The notes beneath the pieces are model-generated. The model did no database searches and was not told the DNA's origin. It saw nothing but the letters and a program-made list of their open reading frames with translations. Shown piece after piece: positions 25,339-36,500 of a stretch of DNA of 37,883 bases. Origin of the DNA: Tetrahymena elliotti 4EA (Eukaryota > Ciliophora > Oligohymenophorea > Hymenostomatida > Tetrahymenidae); the NCBI GenBank assembly GCA_000231825.2, contig JH720302.1, positions 197,573 through 235,455 of the forward strand. The letters run 5' to 3'. Position 1 is the stretch's first letter; each line of letters starts with the position of its first letter. A program made the translations under genes and the position numbers.

Positions 25339-28266
25339 TCAATGAATCAAATTCATTGTGAAAAATATCACTGCAAATGCCACTAAAAACGATGCTTGTG
25401 CCCAGAAAAGAGCATAGGTTGAATAGCAAGGATTTTTCATTGTATCTGTTGGCTTGAATTAGCATTTATCCCATTTTATGCTGGGGATCCACTTTTTACT
25501 AACAGGATTACATTCGAGTAAAACATTCCTTAGGTCATAATCAAATGAAGAATCAAACCAATCAATTTCAAATTTTAATCTATTAGATTCTTCTATGTTT
25601 TATGTGCAATCTGGAGCTACCTAAAATAGATTTTCATTTAAAAAAGGATCTTTAACTTTTTTGGATCCAGATTTGCTTGAGATATTAATATGAGGCTTAT
25701 ATCCATCTATTTTAGTTAATCCAAACAAACTTATTACATCAAATCCAAAATATGAAAATGTATAAAAGTAACAAGCAAATCCTAGAAGAAGAGCTAATGA
25801 AACTCTTAGAGAAAAGAAAGAGTTTATTATTGCTTTTCTAGAAAATGGATTTAGCTATTTTTTACACATTTTTTTAGATTCTTCTTTTGGCTTGGCAGTA
25901 GCCAAATTAAATGTTGGAAGAATATCACTAATAAATTCAATAGCCAAGAGACTTAAACTAGACAAAGGCAGAGGAAGCTGTAGCAAAAGATATGATAGAA
26001 TAACAATTGTTTCAATCCAAATCAAGGATAGACTTTCTGATACTATTTTTGCAAGGTTATTTTAAATATTTCTTGCTTCTCTAATTAAGACAATAATTGA
26101 TTTCACTTCATCATCTAGAAGAATGATAAGTGACTCTTCCTTAGCTTTATCACTACCATTCAGACCCATTGAAATAGGAACTTAAGAATATTTTAAATAT
26201 CCTGTTTCACCAGTAAAATTAGATACAGTTGCAATAATCTCTTTATTTTATCTAAATGCACTTAATATCTACCCTTTATCTTTTTTCTATAAACTATGAA
26301 AAACCAAATAAGGATTTTTAACTAATTTCTAAATATTTAAATCGCTCTCTTTATCTTTTTCTAAGTTGGTTATTTGCTGCCCTCCATAAATGATTTGCTC
26401 ATTTTTAGAATCATTTTAGTTTTAAATGTATCCAGTTGTAGTATCAAATTGAATATCCTTTGGAATTATTCCTGATGCTTGAGATATTTTCAAAGAGTTT
26501 ATTTGGTCGGTCTCTGATAAAAGAACAGTTTTTATTTCCATTTTTCTAATTGTCTCAAAAGTTGTTTGAAGTTTTGATTTAACATCATGGGAAAAAGCAA
26601 TTTAACCACAAAAATCAAAATTTTCAATTTTAAATGGCAGATTTTCTATAGAAGTAAATTCAAATTCAGTGCCTTTTTTGAATTTTTCTTTGGTTAAAGA
26701 TAATTTAGCAAAGGCCATTGATTCAACACATACAGTTTAGAAATTTTCATTGATTTTTTAAAATTAGTCTTTAAACTCTCTATCAATTTTAAGCTTTTTC
26801 TAATTCAAATAATATTAAGTGCAAAATTCTATGATGATTTTAGGCTATCCTTAGATATAAACAGTATAAAAACTATCTTCAGATTCTTCTTCAACAATTA
26901 CAAGTGAATAATTTCCAATAATATCTAATTTAGCAACTTAGCCATCTTTCTTTTTTGCAAAAGTAAAACTATTCAATACCTTTTAATAATCTTCTATCCT
27001 AATTAAAAACTTATAAAGTCCATAATCTCTTAAATTCTTTTAAATTATTTAATAAGAATAAATAATTCTTCTTTGATTTTAAAGCACTTCTAGATTAAAT
27101 TAACTTTTTATTGCTGCTTGATAAAGAATTTAAAAATCCTGATCTTCTTTTGAGAATAATTTAATTCCATCTTCTTCTTTTTCATTAGCACTTGCTTTGA
27201 ATGTTTATAAACTATGCCAAATGTGAGATGCTCCAAATCTCTTTTTCACTAAAGCTCCATAATCCGCACACAAACATGTAATATTTGCTGCGTTTTTAAG
27301 TGCATTAGCATCTTTGATAAGAATGTTATGATCTTTTAATATTGACAAGGAGTTTTGAAGATATATTTGATGCTTTGTCTGCAAAGTGAAAGGAATGAAA
27401 ATGAAGATTATACACAGCATCATTTATAAGCTGTGTAAAAATTCAATATCAGTGAAAGATAATAATAAGATTTATGATATCGTTGCAGATATCAATGCTA
27501 TAATTATGAACTTTGTAGTTATTTTGTTTAGATTATAATTCTTAAAACTTCTACTTGAATCCTTGCCTAACTTATAAATTAAATTATTTTTTCCTACTGC
27601 AAAAACGACACATTTAGCAACTCCAGATATTACAATTGATCCTGCAAAGAGTAAATTTTAAGAATTTAATTTTTCTTGAGAATCTCTTTCTATCAAAGCC
27701 CCCTTTTTTATAGGTAAATTATCACCTGTTAAGGCATCTTACTTAACTAATAACTAATTTGCTTCTATAATTCTAGCATCTGCTGGTATTCTCTGATCTG
27801 CTTAAATAAACATAATATCTCCTATTGTGATTTAACTTTCTTGAGTAACTACCTACTTATTATCTCTCACCACTGTATAAGTTGCTTCACCCTTTTGCTA
27901 TATTGCTTTCTAAATCTTGTTATTTCTCTGAGTTAAAAATTCATTGAGTTTGCTAATTGAGACAATCAATATAATAATTATAATTCCAATGTACAAATTG
28001 CTTAAATCACTTCTATCAACTAAATAAATAGCTATTGATAACAAACCACAAATCCAAAAAATTATATTTTGGAGATTTAACTACTAAGCCAGTAATCTCA
28101 TTACAATATTCTTCCTTTTTAAATTGGATGAAAAAATATTCTCACCATATTTTTTGAGATTCTACTCAACCTATTTTTATTTTAAACCTGCTTCAAAATC
28201 TGTCTATAAGACCTAACTTAGTTCTTATAGAGAAATGAGATGCTCTCTATCTTCAATAGAGTTCAT
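25339..28266 (-). CDS. P-type ATPase homologue (Na,K-ATPase-like) with altered catalytic motifs; predicted pseudo-ATPase
   Basis: A single uninterrupted frame of 975 residues. It is collinear with Na,K/H,K-ATPase alpha subunits: N-terminal cation-ATPase region, M1-M2, actuator domain, M3-M4, a P/N-domain region, then M5-M8 with PLPL before M6. Motifs expected in active pumps are changed. TGES reads TGDN (180-183), PEGL in M4 reads PFTL (292-295), and the phosphorylation site DKTGTLT reads DYGALV and is one residue shorter (Asp335 kept). KGAPE reads QGQPK, MVTGDHP reads LLSETDQ, and TGDGVNDSPAL reads VSNFTGETGYL. In M6 the two ion-binding Asp positions read Glu and Asp. The protein ends just after M8, so M9-M10 appear absent. 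ATP-driven transport is unlikely. The intact frame argues against a dead gene. Confidence 0.93.
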
Positions 28267-29340
28267 GTTAAAAATCGCTCAGCTTATGAATGATTTTAAA
28301 AATGTTTTTCTCTTAAACAATTCCCTAAAGAATAAATAAAGATGCTTTTCTTTGATATCTAAAAATTTAATGTGTTTATTTCAAATAATTTTTTTCTAAT
28401 AATATATATAGATAAAATTCAATAATCTTAATTATTTATTATTGTAATTAGATATTTCAGTCTTTAATAAAATCTACCTATTTATAGATTATGTTTTTAT
28501 AATAATTGATTATAAATTCATAAATGTCTTAGAATTTATTCAGATTTTTTATTTTTAAATAAAATAAGAATTTTCTTTATTAAAACTATTTATTTAGAAT
28601 TTTAATTTTAGGGGAGGGGAGGTGATCATCAAAATCTTTTGTTATTAAAAAACCTTAACATTATTTATCAAAATTATAAGATTATGTCTAAATTAAGAAA
28701 AAAACTTGAACATAGTTTAAAATTAAAATATTTTATAAGGGATCAATAAAAGTAAACTTATAAGTATTTTGGAATATTTGGAAATTAAAGACTTTTAAAA
28801 AATATGGCCAAATAAAAAATTGCTATTCAATTATTTTCACATCACCTGAGTAATAAAATGTTATTGTAGCTTATAAATAATTAAGGATAGCTGACCAAAT
28901 CTTCTAGGTTTTTGAATCTTGAAAATGTTTCATAAAATTTTTTTTCGTGTAGTCTTAATTGAATAGGTTTAAGAAATTCTATGAAAATGAAATTTAGTAA
29001 TTTAATTAATTGCAAAAGAAATAAAAAACATTGAATAATTTTTTTAAAATTAGAATATTTAATAGAAATTATAAAAATAAATTTTAAAAACAAATTAATT
29101 TTTTATTGAAAAGAAGATAGTTTCCTTCATAAATATCTTATTTTAAAATACTATTTCATAATTAATTATTAATTAGTGGATATCATTTACATGATGAAAT
29201 ATTGATTAATTAATTAAAAATCTTTTCAAAAATATTTCAAAAGATAATTTGAAATTAATGACTTAAAATATTGATAAAAAATGTTTCTAAATTAAAACTA
29301 CCACCTGAATACCTGAAGAATAATAATTATTATATATGCC
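28267..29340. other. Divergent promoter region with a G-tract island
   Basis: About 1.07 kb separates the starts of the pseudo-ATPase (-) and the multi-pass membrane gene (+), so both promoters should lie here. GGGGAGGGGAGG at 28611-28622 stands out in an otherwise A/T-only stretch. A minus-strand frame at 28881-29093 is Phe/Ile/Lys-rich and looks like translated spacer. No gene is called. Confidence 0.5.
28611..28622 (+). other. G-tract island GGGGAGGGGAGG
   Basis: Two G4 runs and one G2 run split by single A residues, about 345 bp upstream of the pseudo-ATPase start and 720 bp upstream of the next gene. The surrounding 100 bases are almost pure A/T, so chance is an unattractive explanation. 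It could be a factor-binding site; it is too short for a complete four-stack G-quadruplex. Confidence 0.4.
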
Positions 29341-30278
29341 ATGGTGGAAGTGTAAGAAGTTTTAGTAGACTTGAAGCATAAGTATAAAAATTATGTTATT
29401 GCTGGTTCCTTCATTTAGATGTTATGTGGTTATTTTTCTAATTTAGCAATAAGCAATTATATCTATAATTAATATCAAACGGAAAAATAAATATTAAACT
29501 GCTAAAAATTTACTTAAATTACCCTTTCTTTATGTAAAATTTTTCCATAGCTGTTTGATATGATTTCACTTAAATAATCTTAAATATTTTCTTTTTCTTT
29601 AACTTTTTTCGGTTTGACGATTAGTCTAATAAGTATAAACTCTGACTTAGATGTTGCAATTTTAAGTTTTTTATAACTTAATTTGCTTATTCTACTGCTT
29701 ATGTAATATCTTTATACATAATTTATGATTCCTCATACAACTTAAAAGAGAGAATTTATAATATAGCTTTATTTGATGTAATATATTTTTCTTTTAGTAA
29801 GCTAGTTTCCGAAATATTTAAGATATTCGAAATTTAAGATAAACTCTTATATACAATAATAAATAGACTATCAATAATTCTAACTGTTGGAACTACAGTA
29901 GTTTTTTATTATTCCTATTGGAGAATAGACAAAGAGAAATAAAAATCATCACTTTATTAAAAATATCTTAAACACTAAGGAATAGCAATAGCCTTAACAA
30001 AAGTGATAGAATATTATTTAACCATCTACAATTAAATATTAATATGCATTATTGACAGTAAAATATCTTTTAAATGAATTGGTTATGCATTAATTAGTGT
30101 AGGTTAAAATAGCATTTAATATATATTTAATATTGGAGGTATTGATTTAACAATAATCAGACTTTTGATACTCCTTATAATAATATTATCAAAACTCTAT
30201 AATGAATATTATAAAGCAAATAAATCTTTTTTAAATCTAGAAACAGAACAAAGTTTTAATGATGTATGTTTAGTTTGA
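29341..30278 (+). CDS. Multi-pass membrane protein, faintly XK-related-like
   Basis: Exons 29341-29702, 29798-30057 and 30103-30278 give 265 residues. The 95-bp intron has a strong T-rich tract before its AG, and the 45-bp intron removes an in-frame TGA; together they restore one frame. Hydrophobic stretches occur at about 18-40, 85-102, 105-122, 140-155 and 215-235, giving perhaps five to seven membrane passes. The stretch CKIFPQLFDM followed by a Ser/Ile/Leu helix resembles the pattern of XK-related scramblase-like proteins, but this is a pattern impression only. The chosen ATG is the first of the open frame. The C-terminus is short and polar, with no domain recognised. Confidence 0.75.
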
Positions 30279-30952
30279 AAAATAATAACATTTCTTTATT
30301 CATTTTATGTTTTATTTTATATTTTCTAATAAAAAAGCTAATTTTTATATTATTTCTAAGGAATTTAATTACTTCTAAAGAATCTTCCATTTTATATTTT
30401 ATTTAAATTAACTTTATCAATAATAAATAAAATAATTATCAATAACAAATCTTAAAAATTCAAAAGATATTTTCACAAAATAAAATAAATTAAATAGTTT
30501 TTTAAAATATTTTCATCAAACATAAAAGATAAATTCTTTTGTCATCATTAATTTATTTGAAAAGAAGAATTTTATATAGATTTGAATGAAAAAGAATTAA
30601 AATAAATAAAATATCAATCACTCCTAGATGTGATCTAGAAGTTTGGTACAAATTTTAAGAATTATTTACATAACACTCCTCCCCCCTCTGTATGAAAATG
30701 GTTAAGAGTGAGAAACAAATGTAGTATTGTATTTTTTTTTTAATTTACTTATAATTTAACAAAATTTAATTCTAATTTATTGAAAACTTTTGTAGCAGTT
30801 TTAGAGTTTTATACGTTTTTGATTTATCATAGACATATAAATAATATTAAAAACAAAAAAGGTAGCTGGTTAAAAGATATATCATAAATTTTTTTTAATT
30901 TAGAAAATTTTAGAAAAATAATTAGTTAAACTAATAGAAGTTAAAATAACAT
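30279..30952. other. Intergenic DNA with a C-tract island
   Basis: About 670 bp, A/T-rich, between two genes on the plus strand. A pyrimidine island, CTCCTCCCCCCTC (30676-30688), lies about 265 bp upstream of the next start and reads as a G-tract on the minus strand. No gene is supported. Confidence 0.5.
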
Positions 30953-31363
30953 ATGAAATAATAAAAGGTTTTGCTAATCACTCTAGCCGTTTTAAGCATA
31001 TTAGGTGGAATCTTATTTGGAGTTTAGCACAAAGATTATAAATGGGGAGACAGTTTTGTTAAAAATTTTAACAAAAGAATTACAATCTGGAAGGAATGCG
31101 TAAAATAATATACCGTGGAGTGCTCTGATAGCACTATTTCTACCTTAGAAGATTGCTAAAAAGCTGAGAAAAGCTATTTAGATTGCTATCAAAATGAGCC
31201 TAGTTGTCAGAAATGGGATTAATTAGTATAAAAAGCCAAAAGATATGAACTCCTTAGAGAAGAAATGTATGAATGTGCTTAAATGTGTGAGAGCTTTGCA
31301 GAATAAGATAGCTTTTACTACAAAGATATATTTTTAGTAAAATACTAATTTTGTGCAGAGTGA
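30953..31363 (+). CDS. Small cysteine-rich secreted or membrane-anchored protein
   Basis: An intronless frame of 136 residues. A basic start and a strongly hydrophobic run (about 6-24, LLITLAVLSILGGILFG) form a signal peptide or N-terminal anchor. The rest is polar and charged, with eight cysteines (49, 57, 68, 77, 85, 108, 112, 134), an even number that fits four disulfides in an extracellular or luminal protein. Cysteines are spaced 8-11 apart, then C-x3-C near the end, and aromatic residues are frequent. No known family was recognised. The composition differs sharply from translated spacer (few Ile/Asn runs, many Glu, Cys and Tyr), so coding status is good despite the small size. Confidence 0.8.
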
Positions 31364-31869
31364 AATAATAATAACAATTGGAGAAAACCAAACAAAAATC
31401 AAAATCTCTTATATAAAGATAAAGTTAAACAAACAATTTACTAGTTACTACCATTTTTCTATTATTGTATTTATTTACTTTCATATTCACTATCATTCAC
31501 ATTTAATTATTCAAGTTACCTTCTTTCTTTAGTTTTTATTTTTGATAGAAAAATAGCCAATTCTTTGATTAATTCTATATCATTTGATTGGGTATAAATA
31601 ATTCTATTACTTTGCATTAAAAAAAAATCTATTCAAATCTAAAAGAACAATTTTTTGGCACAATCTAGATAGAAATAGCCATATCTCAAAATCAAAATTA
31701 ATTTATTTTTTCAGCTTATCTAAAAAACATCTTATTTGTAAAATTTTAAATTCTTAATTGTATTATTATTTGTGAATGCTATGACAAACATTTAGATTAA
31801 TAATTTATTTTACTCAAAAAAATAATATTGTTAATATATCAAAATAATTAAATACATTTATTTTTTAAT
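31364..31869. other. Convergent intergenic region
   Basis: About 500 bp of A/T-rich DNA between the 3' ends of the Cys-rich gene (+) and the hypothetical gene (-). Nothing is recognised. If the minus-strand gene ends earlier than modelled, this spacer extends to about 32180. Confidence 0.5.
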
Positions 31870-32996
31870 TCATTAATAATTTAATAGATAATTAAAACAA
31901 ATGATAAATATTTTAATTTAAGAGCTTCCTTATTTCAATAAACCTACTATTTTTCTGTAAAATATTTCAAAATTACAAAAAAAAGGATAACAATTTTATT
32001 TTCTAAAATGAATTGGAATTTTGATTGTAATTATGAAGAGCATAGAAATTAGGCATATGATAGATCTATTTTTAATTTAATCAGAATTTTTTTTTAAGTG
32101 ACAACAGCTTGCTTCATTTATTAAATTCCTATATTAATTATTTTCTATATAAATATTCTATTTAAAAAAATGAAAAGAAATTACCATTTTATTTAATTAT
32201 TTTTAGAATTATTCAATATTGTTGGCTATATAATTTAAATGAGGATCTTTTAGTGTTAGTTTGTTATCTTCATTCAATACATTTAGATCTTACTTTTGTT
32301 AAAGTGTATTTTTTTAAGTTTTTAATGATATTTGCAAAATCTTATTTTTTTCTTCATCATTTTTCTTAAAATCATTCATATGCTAAATATTATAGCTTCT
32401 TGATTTGCTTGGATTTTCAGTAGCTTTTATTTGATCATTATATTTCTAATTTTATTTCCTATTTTTATTATCTGTGACTGTTGAAAGAGCATTGTTTTAA
32501 ATGTAATTTTCATTATGCTTAAATGAAATCAAAGGCCTAATAAATTGTTAAGGTTCTTTATTTCTTTTAAATCTATTTTTTACTTAATTTTCATATTCTT
32601 CATTGCTTATAAACAAGCTTTTTTATTGATTTGGATATCTGTCTTCATAAATGCTTTTTGAATCTAAATTGTGAACTTTACTATGATCAATTTATCTTCC
32701 ATATTCATAGCCTTCTAAATCAAGCGAAGGAGTAAACTATCCTAATTTCAAATTTCTAAAATTATAAATTGGAGGGTAAGTCTCTTAAATCCATGATACT
32801 TATGTTTAATATCTTTTATTCTCCTATTTATCAACAAAAAAACAAATATTCAAAATTGTACAAATTATTAATCAGTTACTAATAGTTGTTGAGGTGGCTC
32901 TTATTTTAAATTTCTACCTTTGTATTAGTCCTTTGATAAAAACTAAGTGGAAGTAATATTTCTACCAAAATCTGTTCTCTTTGATGGCGGAATCAT
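31870..32996 (-). CDS. Hypothetical protein, Asn/Lys-rich, C-terminal end uncertain
   Basis: On the minus strand, exon 1 is 32996-32880 (39 codons) and a 56-bp intron (32879-32824) leads into a frame that stays open to a TGA at 31870-31872, 356 residues in all. The first ~250 residues look genuine: polar and charged, with SKRTDFGRN, TYPPIYNFRNLKLGQFTPSL and YGRQIDHSKVHNLDS. Later parts become Asn/Lys/Gln-rich. No domain, signal peptide or membrane segment is seen. From about 32184 down to 31870 the translation becomes Ile/Phe-rich, like spacer. A GTAATTTC donor at 32184 suggests a final intron and an alternative ending. The N-terminal two thirds are trusted; the tail is not. Confidence 0.6.
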
Positions 32997-33541
32997 GACA
33001 ATTTATAATTTTAATTAATTTTAACTGTGGTATCTATCTATTAATTAATTAATAACTGATTTTATTTTTGAAATCAAATCTTGTTCGATCAAATTATCAA
33101 ATAAATATTCATAAAAATTAATAAATTTTTTTAAGCAATCTCTAAAAAACCATCAAAATCCTTTTTAAATATCTCTTGAAAATTCTTATTACATTTAAAA
33201 AATAGATCAATCTGAATTCAATATTTTTTTTTTTAAGCAAAAATTTAAAACTTTAAAGATTATTTTAAAATAATTTTGAGTATTTGTTCATAAAATAAAT
33301 ATTTCTTGAAATAAAAATGATTCTATTAATAAGATTAAACTTGAAAGTTGAAAGAAATTTTTTACTGGATCAATATAAAATATTCTTGTTATGTGAATGA
33401 TAGTAATAATCATCAATTAATTAAGATTGCATTTTGAATAACAATTTAAAAAAAGTGATAATTAAAATATAAAATCACTAATTGACAAAATAACTTTGTG
33501 AGTAATTGTAAATTACTAGTATTATTTAATTTTGTAGAAAT
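32997..33541. other. Divergent promoter region
   Basis: About 545 bp between the starts of the hypothetical minus-strand gene and the potassium channel gene. It is A/T-only in long stretches with no distinct motif. Both promoters should lie within it. Confidence 0.55.
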
Positions 33542-36500
33542 ATGGAAAATCCAGACTCTACAGAACAAAAATTTATCACAATTCAAACAGAAATTTAAGA
33601 GGGAAATAATTTGGCTTAAAAAAATTAGCATAAAGGAATTTAATCGCTGCTACAGATTGAAGAAAGTCATAATATGAAGAGCGATTTGGTGATGCTAGAT
33701 GATAAAAGTGTGATTAAATAGTCTCATCATTCCATATTATCACATCAAAACAAACAATTCCAAACAAATTAAAATAAATAAATGATTAAAAGAGTTGTTT
33801 CAAATGAAACTCTTAATTTTTAACAAAAAAATTAAACTAATGCTCAAGACGGTCTTTTGAATAAGGAATTACCTGATTATCTTGAACGTGAATAAGGATT
33901 AAATCTTGCAAATGAGGATTATAAAATAAATCAAAAGGATTAAAAGATTTTCACTGAGAACTTTGTAACGAAATTTACAAATGAATTAAAACATTAAACA
34001 AGTAATTAGAGAGATTAAATAAAAATTTCGATAGGTTTGTCTCTTATATTTAAGCTGATAAAAGCTGTAAAAATATTTAAATCGTTTCTAATTCCATAAA
34101 AAATTCCTTCAAAATAAGCTCGAATTATTCATGATTTATCTTATTATGAATTGTAACAAAAAGATCATTCAAAAAAAAAGAATAACTCTTTAAAAAGTGC
34201 ATACAAAAAATTCATTTTATACTCTTAAAAGCAGAATTAAATCTCAATATTCTATAACAAAATGAAAGAGGAATTTGGAGAACTGATTGAAAGATTTTTT
34301 AAGTTTCTTGATCATAATTTTCCAGTTATTCATGCTTTCAACCCTTTCAAAGTTACTTTTGATATTTTTAAGATAATAGTTACTATTTTTGCCATATTCA
34401 TTAACACTGTCGAAGTTTGCTTTGATTTAAATTTCGATGAGTTATATCCTGAAGTACTACCTAAAATTAGGTATTTAATGATAGCATTCTACTCTTTTTG
34501 TATGTTTTTAAGCTTAAATACCTCTATTTACCACAAGGGTTTAATTGAGTAAAAAAGATTATAAATATGTAAGATTTATGTTTTTAATAGATTTATTTCT
34601 GATGCTTTATCTATTATATCTTTTATCACATTCCATTCTATCTAAAGGGTCTTTAGAGATCTCATCAAACTGTTCATCTTATCTCAAGTAATACAAAAAT
34701 AAACGACATTAATTATTTTTTTATTAAATACTTTATATTAAAAAGATGAAGATTATTTCTTATAAGCTATAAAATTTTTAAGATTTCTCTCATACCATGT
34801 ATAATAAGAGGTTATTTTATATATTAAGATTAATAAAACTCTTACTAGTTATTATATTTGTAGCACATTTTGTGGCTATCTGCTTTTATGGACAAACTCT
34901 TATTTTTCAATTTTCAAATCTCTCTAATTGGGTAAAAGAAAGCAATTTAGTTAGCACAGACGATGTGTGGTATATGAAGTAAAATTATTTTTTCTTCTAA
35001 ATTGTTATAGCTAATATTGTTTCTTTATTAGATATATTTTTGCTTTATATTTTTCTGTTACTACTATGATGACAGTTGGATATGGTGACATTACTCCAAG
35101 AAATATGTATATTACATCCTTAATTATAAAATAAACTCATTTATTTTTAATATAGATATGAAGCTAGTCTTTGCATCATATGTATGTTTATATCATGTGG
35201 TGTTTTTGCCTATAGTTTTAATTTAATTGGTATCATAATTCAAGATATGAACAAAAAGGAGAAATAATTTAAGAAAAAAATAAATAAAGTAAATCTTTAT
35301 TTGCAAGATAGAGACATTGATGACGAACTCAAAGACCAAGTTCAAAAATTTTATGAATACAAGTAAAATTACTCAATTTTATTTCTTAAATTTAAATGCT
35401 TATTTAAGATTCTTTTTTTAATTTCTTATTCGATAAATTTACATTTAACTGACCATACAAATTAAAAAATTCTTTATTTTAAATGAAATTATCCCTCCCC
35501 AAATTACCCATAATATTTTCCCTAAATTTTTTTTAAAATGGATTGTTGAGGAGGACAAACTCTCTCATAAATATTTAACAAAAATAGATTTAAACATAGC
35601 AAAGTTTTGACTAAATCTGATGAAGAGCAAATTTTGCAGGAAATTTCACCTTACTTGCTTGAAAAGATAATATTTTAGACGAAATAAAAAATTTTAAATA
35701 ATGAAAAAAGAATATTTGGAAGATTTTCTGAATAATTTAAAAATGAGTTATGCTTAAAACTAAAAGAGATTCATGTGAATAAGGATGAAATTCTATTTGA
35801 AGAAGGTGCAAAGCAAGATGATCCTTAACTCTACTTCATTCATAGAGGACATATTGAGATTTATTACAAAAATAAATACAATCCTGAAGGAGTTATTTTA
35901 AAGTGTTTGTCTAATGGCTAAATATTTGGTGAAAATAGCTTCTTACTCAATACAGAAAAATCTGCAAGTGCTAAAGCTACTGAATCATCTGTCTTATATA
36001 CTCTTTCAAGGTCTGATTTCATCGATTAACTCTCCTACTTTACTGCAGAGAAAGAGAAATTCCATTTTATCATCAACAATTTATAGTTTAGATTATCTAA
36101 TACAATTATTTCATAAAAATGTTATTGTTGTCACAGTGAAAAACATAGTATTTTAAATCTTATTTATTCATTCATTCATAAATATTTGTTAAAAGATATT
36201 AACAGATGCCCAAAACTGCATTATTAGCCTGATAGAGATTTGATCATTTTGAAAGAAAACTATTCAAAGCCTTAAAGAAAGCGTAGGGAATTTAGAAGAA
36301 AAAGAAGAAAAGAATCAGGTTATTCTGTATTAATAATTTCAAAATAATATCAGCTTGAAGAGCCAATAGGAATATAAAGTAATAAAAATATTTATTTAGG
36401 ATAATAAATTAATCTTGATTTATTAAATTGATTTAGAGGAAAATTTAGAATTTCCTGAAAACAAAGAGACAGAAAAAGAAACAATATTATCAGATACTTC

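Noticed and set aside
28881..29093. Minus-strand 70-codon frame in the divergent promoter region
   Set aside because: Phe/Ile/Lys-rich, typical of translated A/T spacer; no motif.
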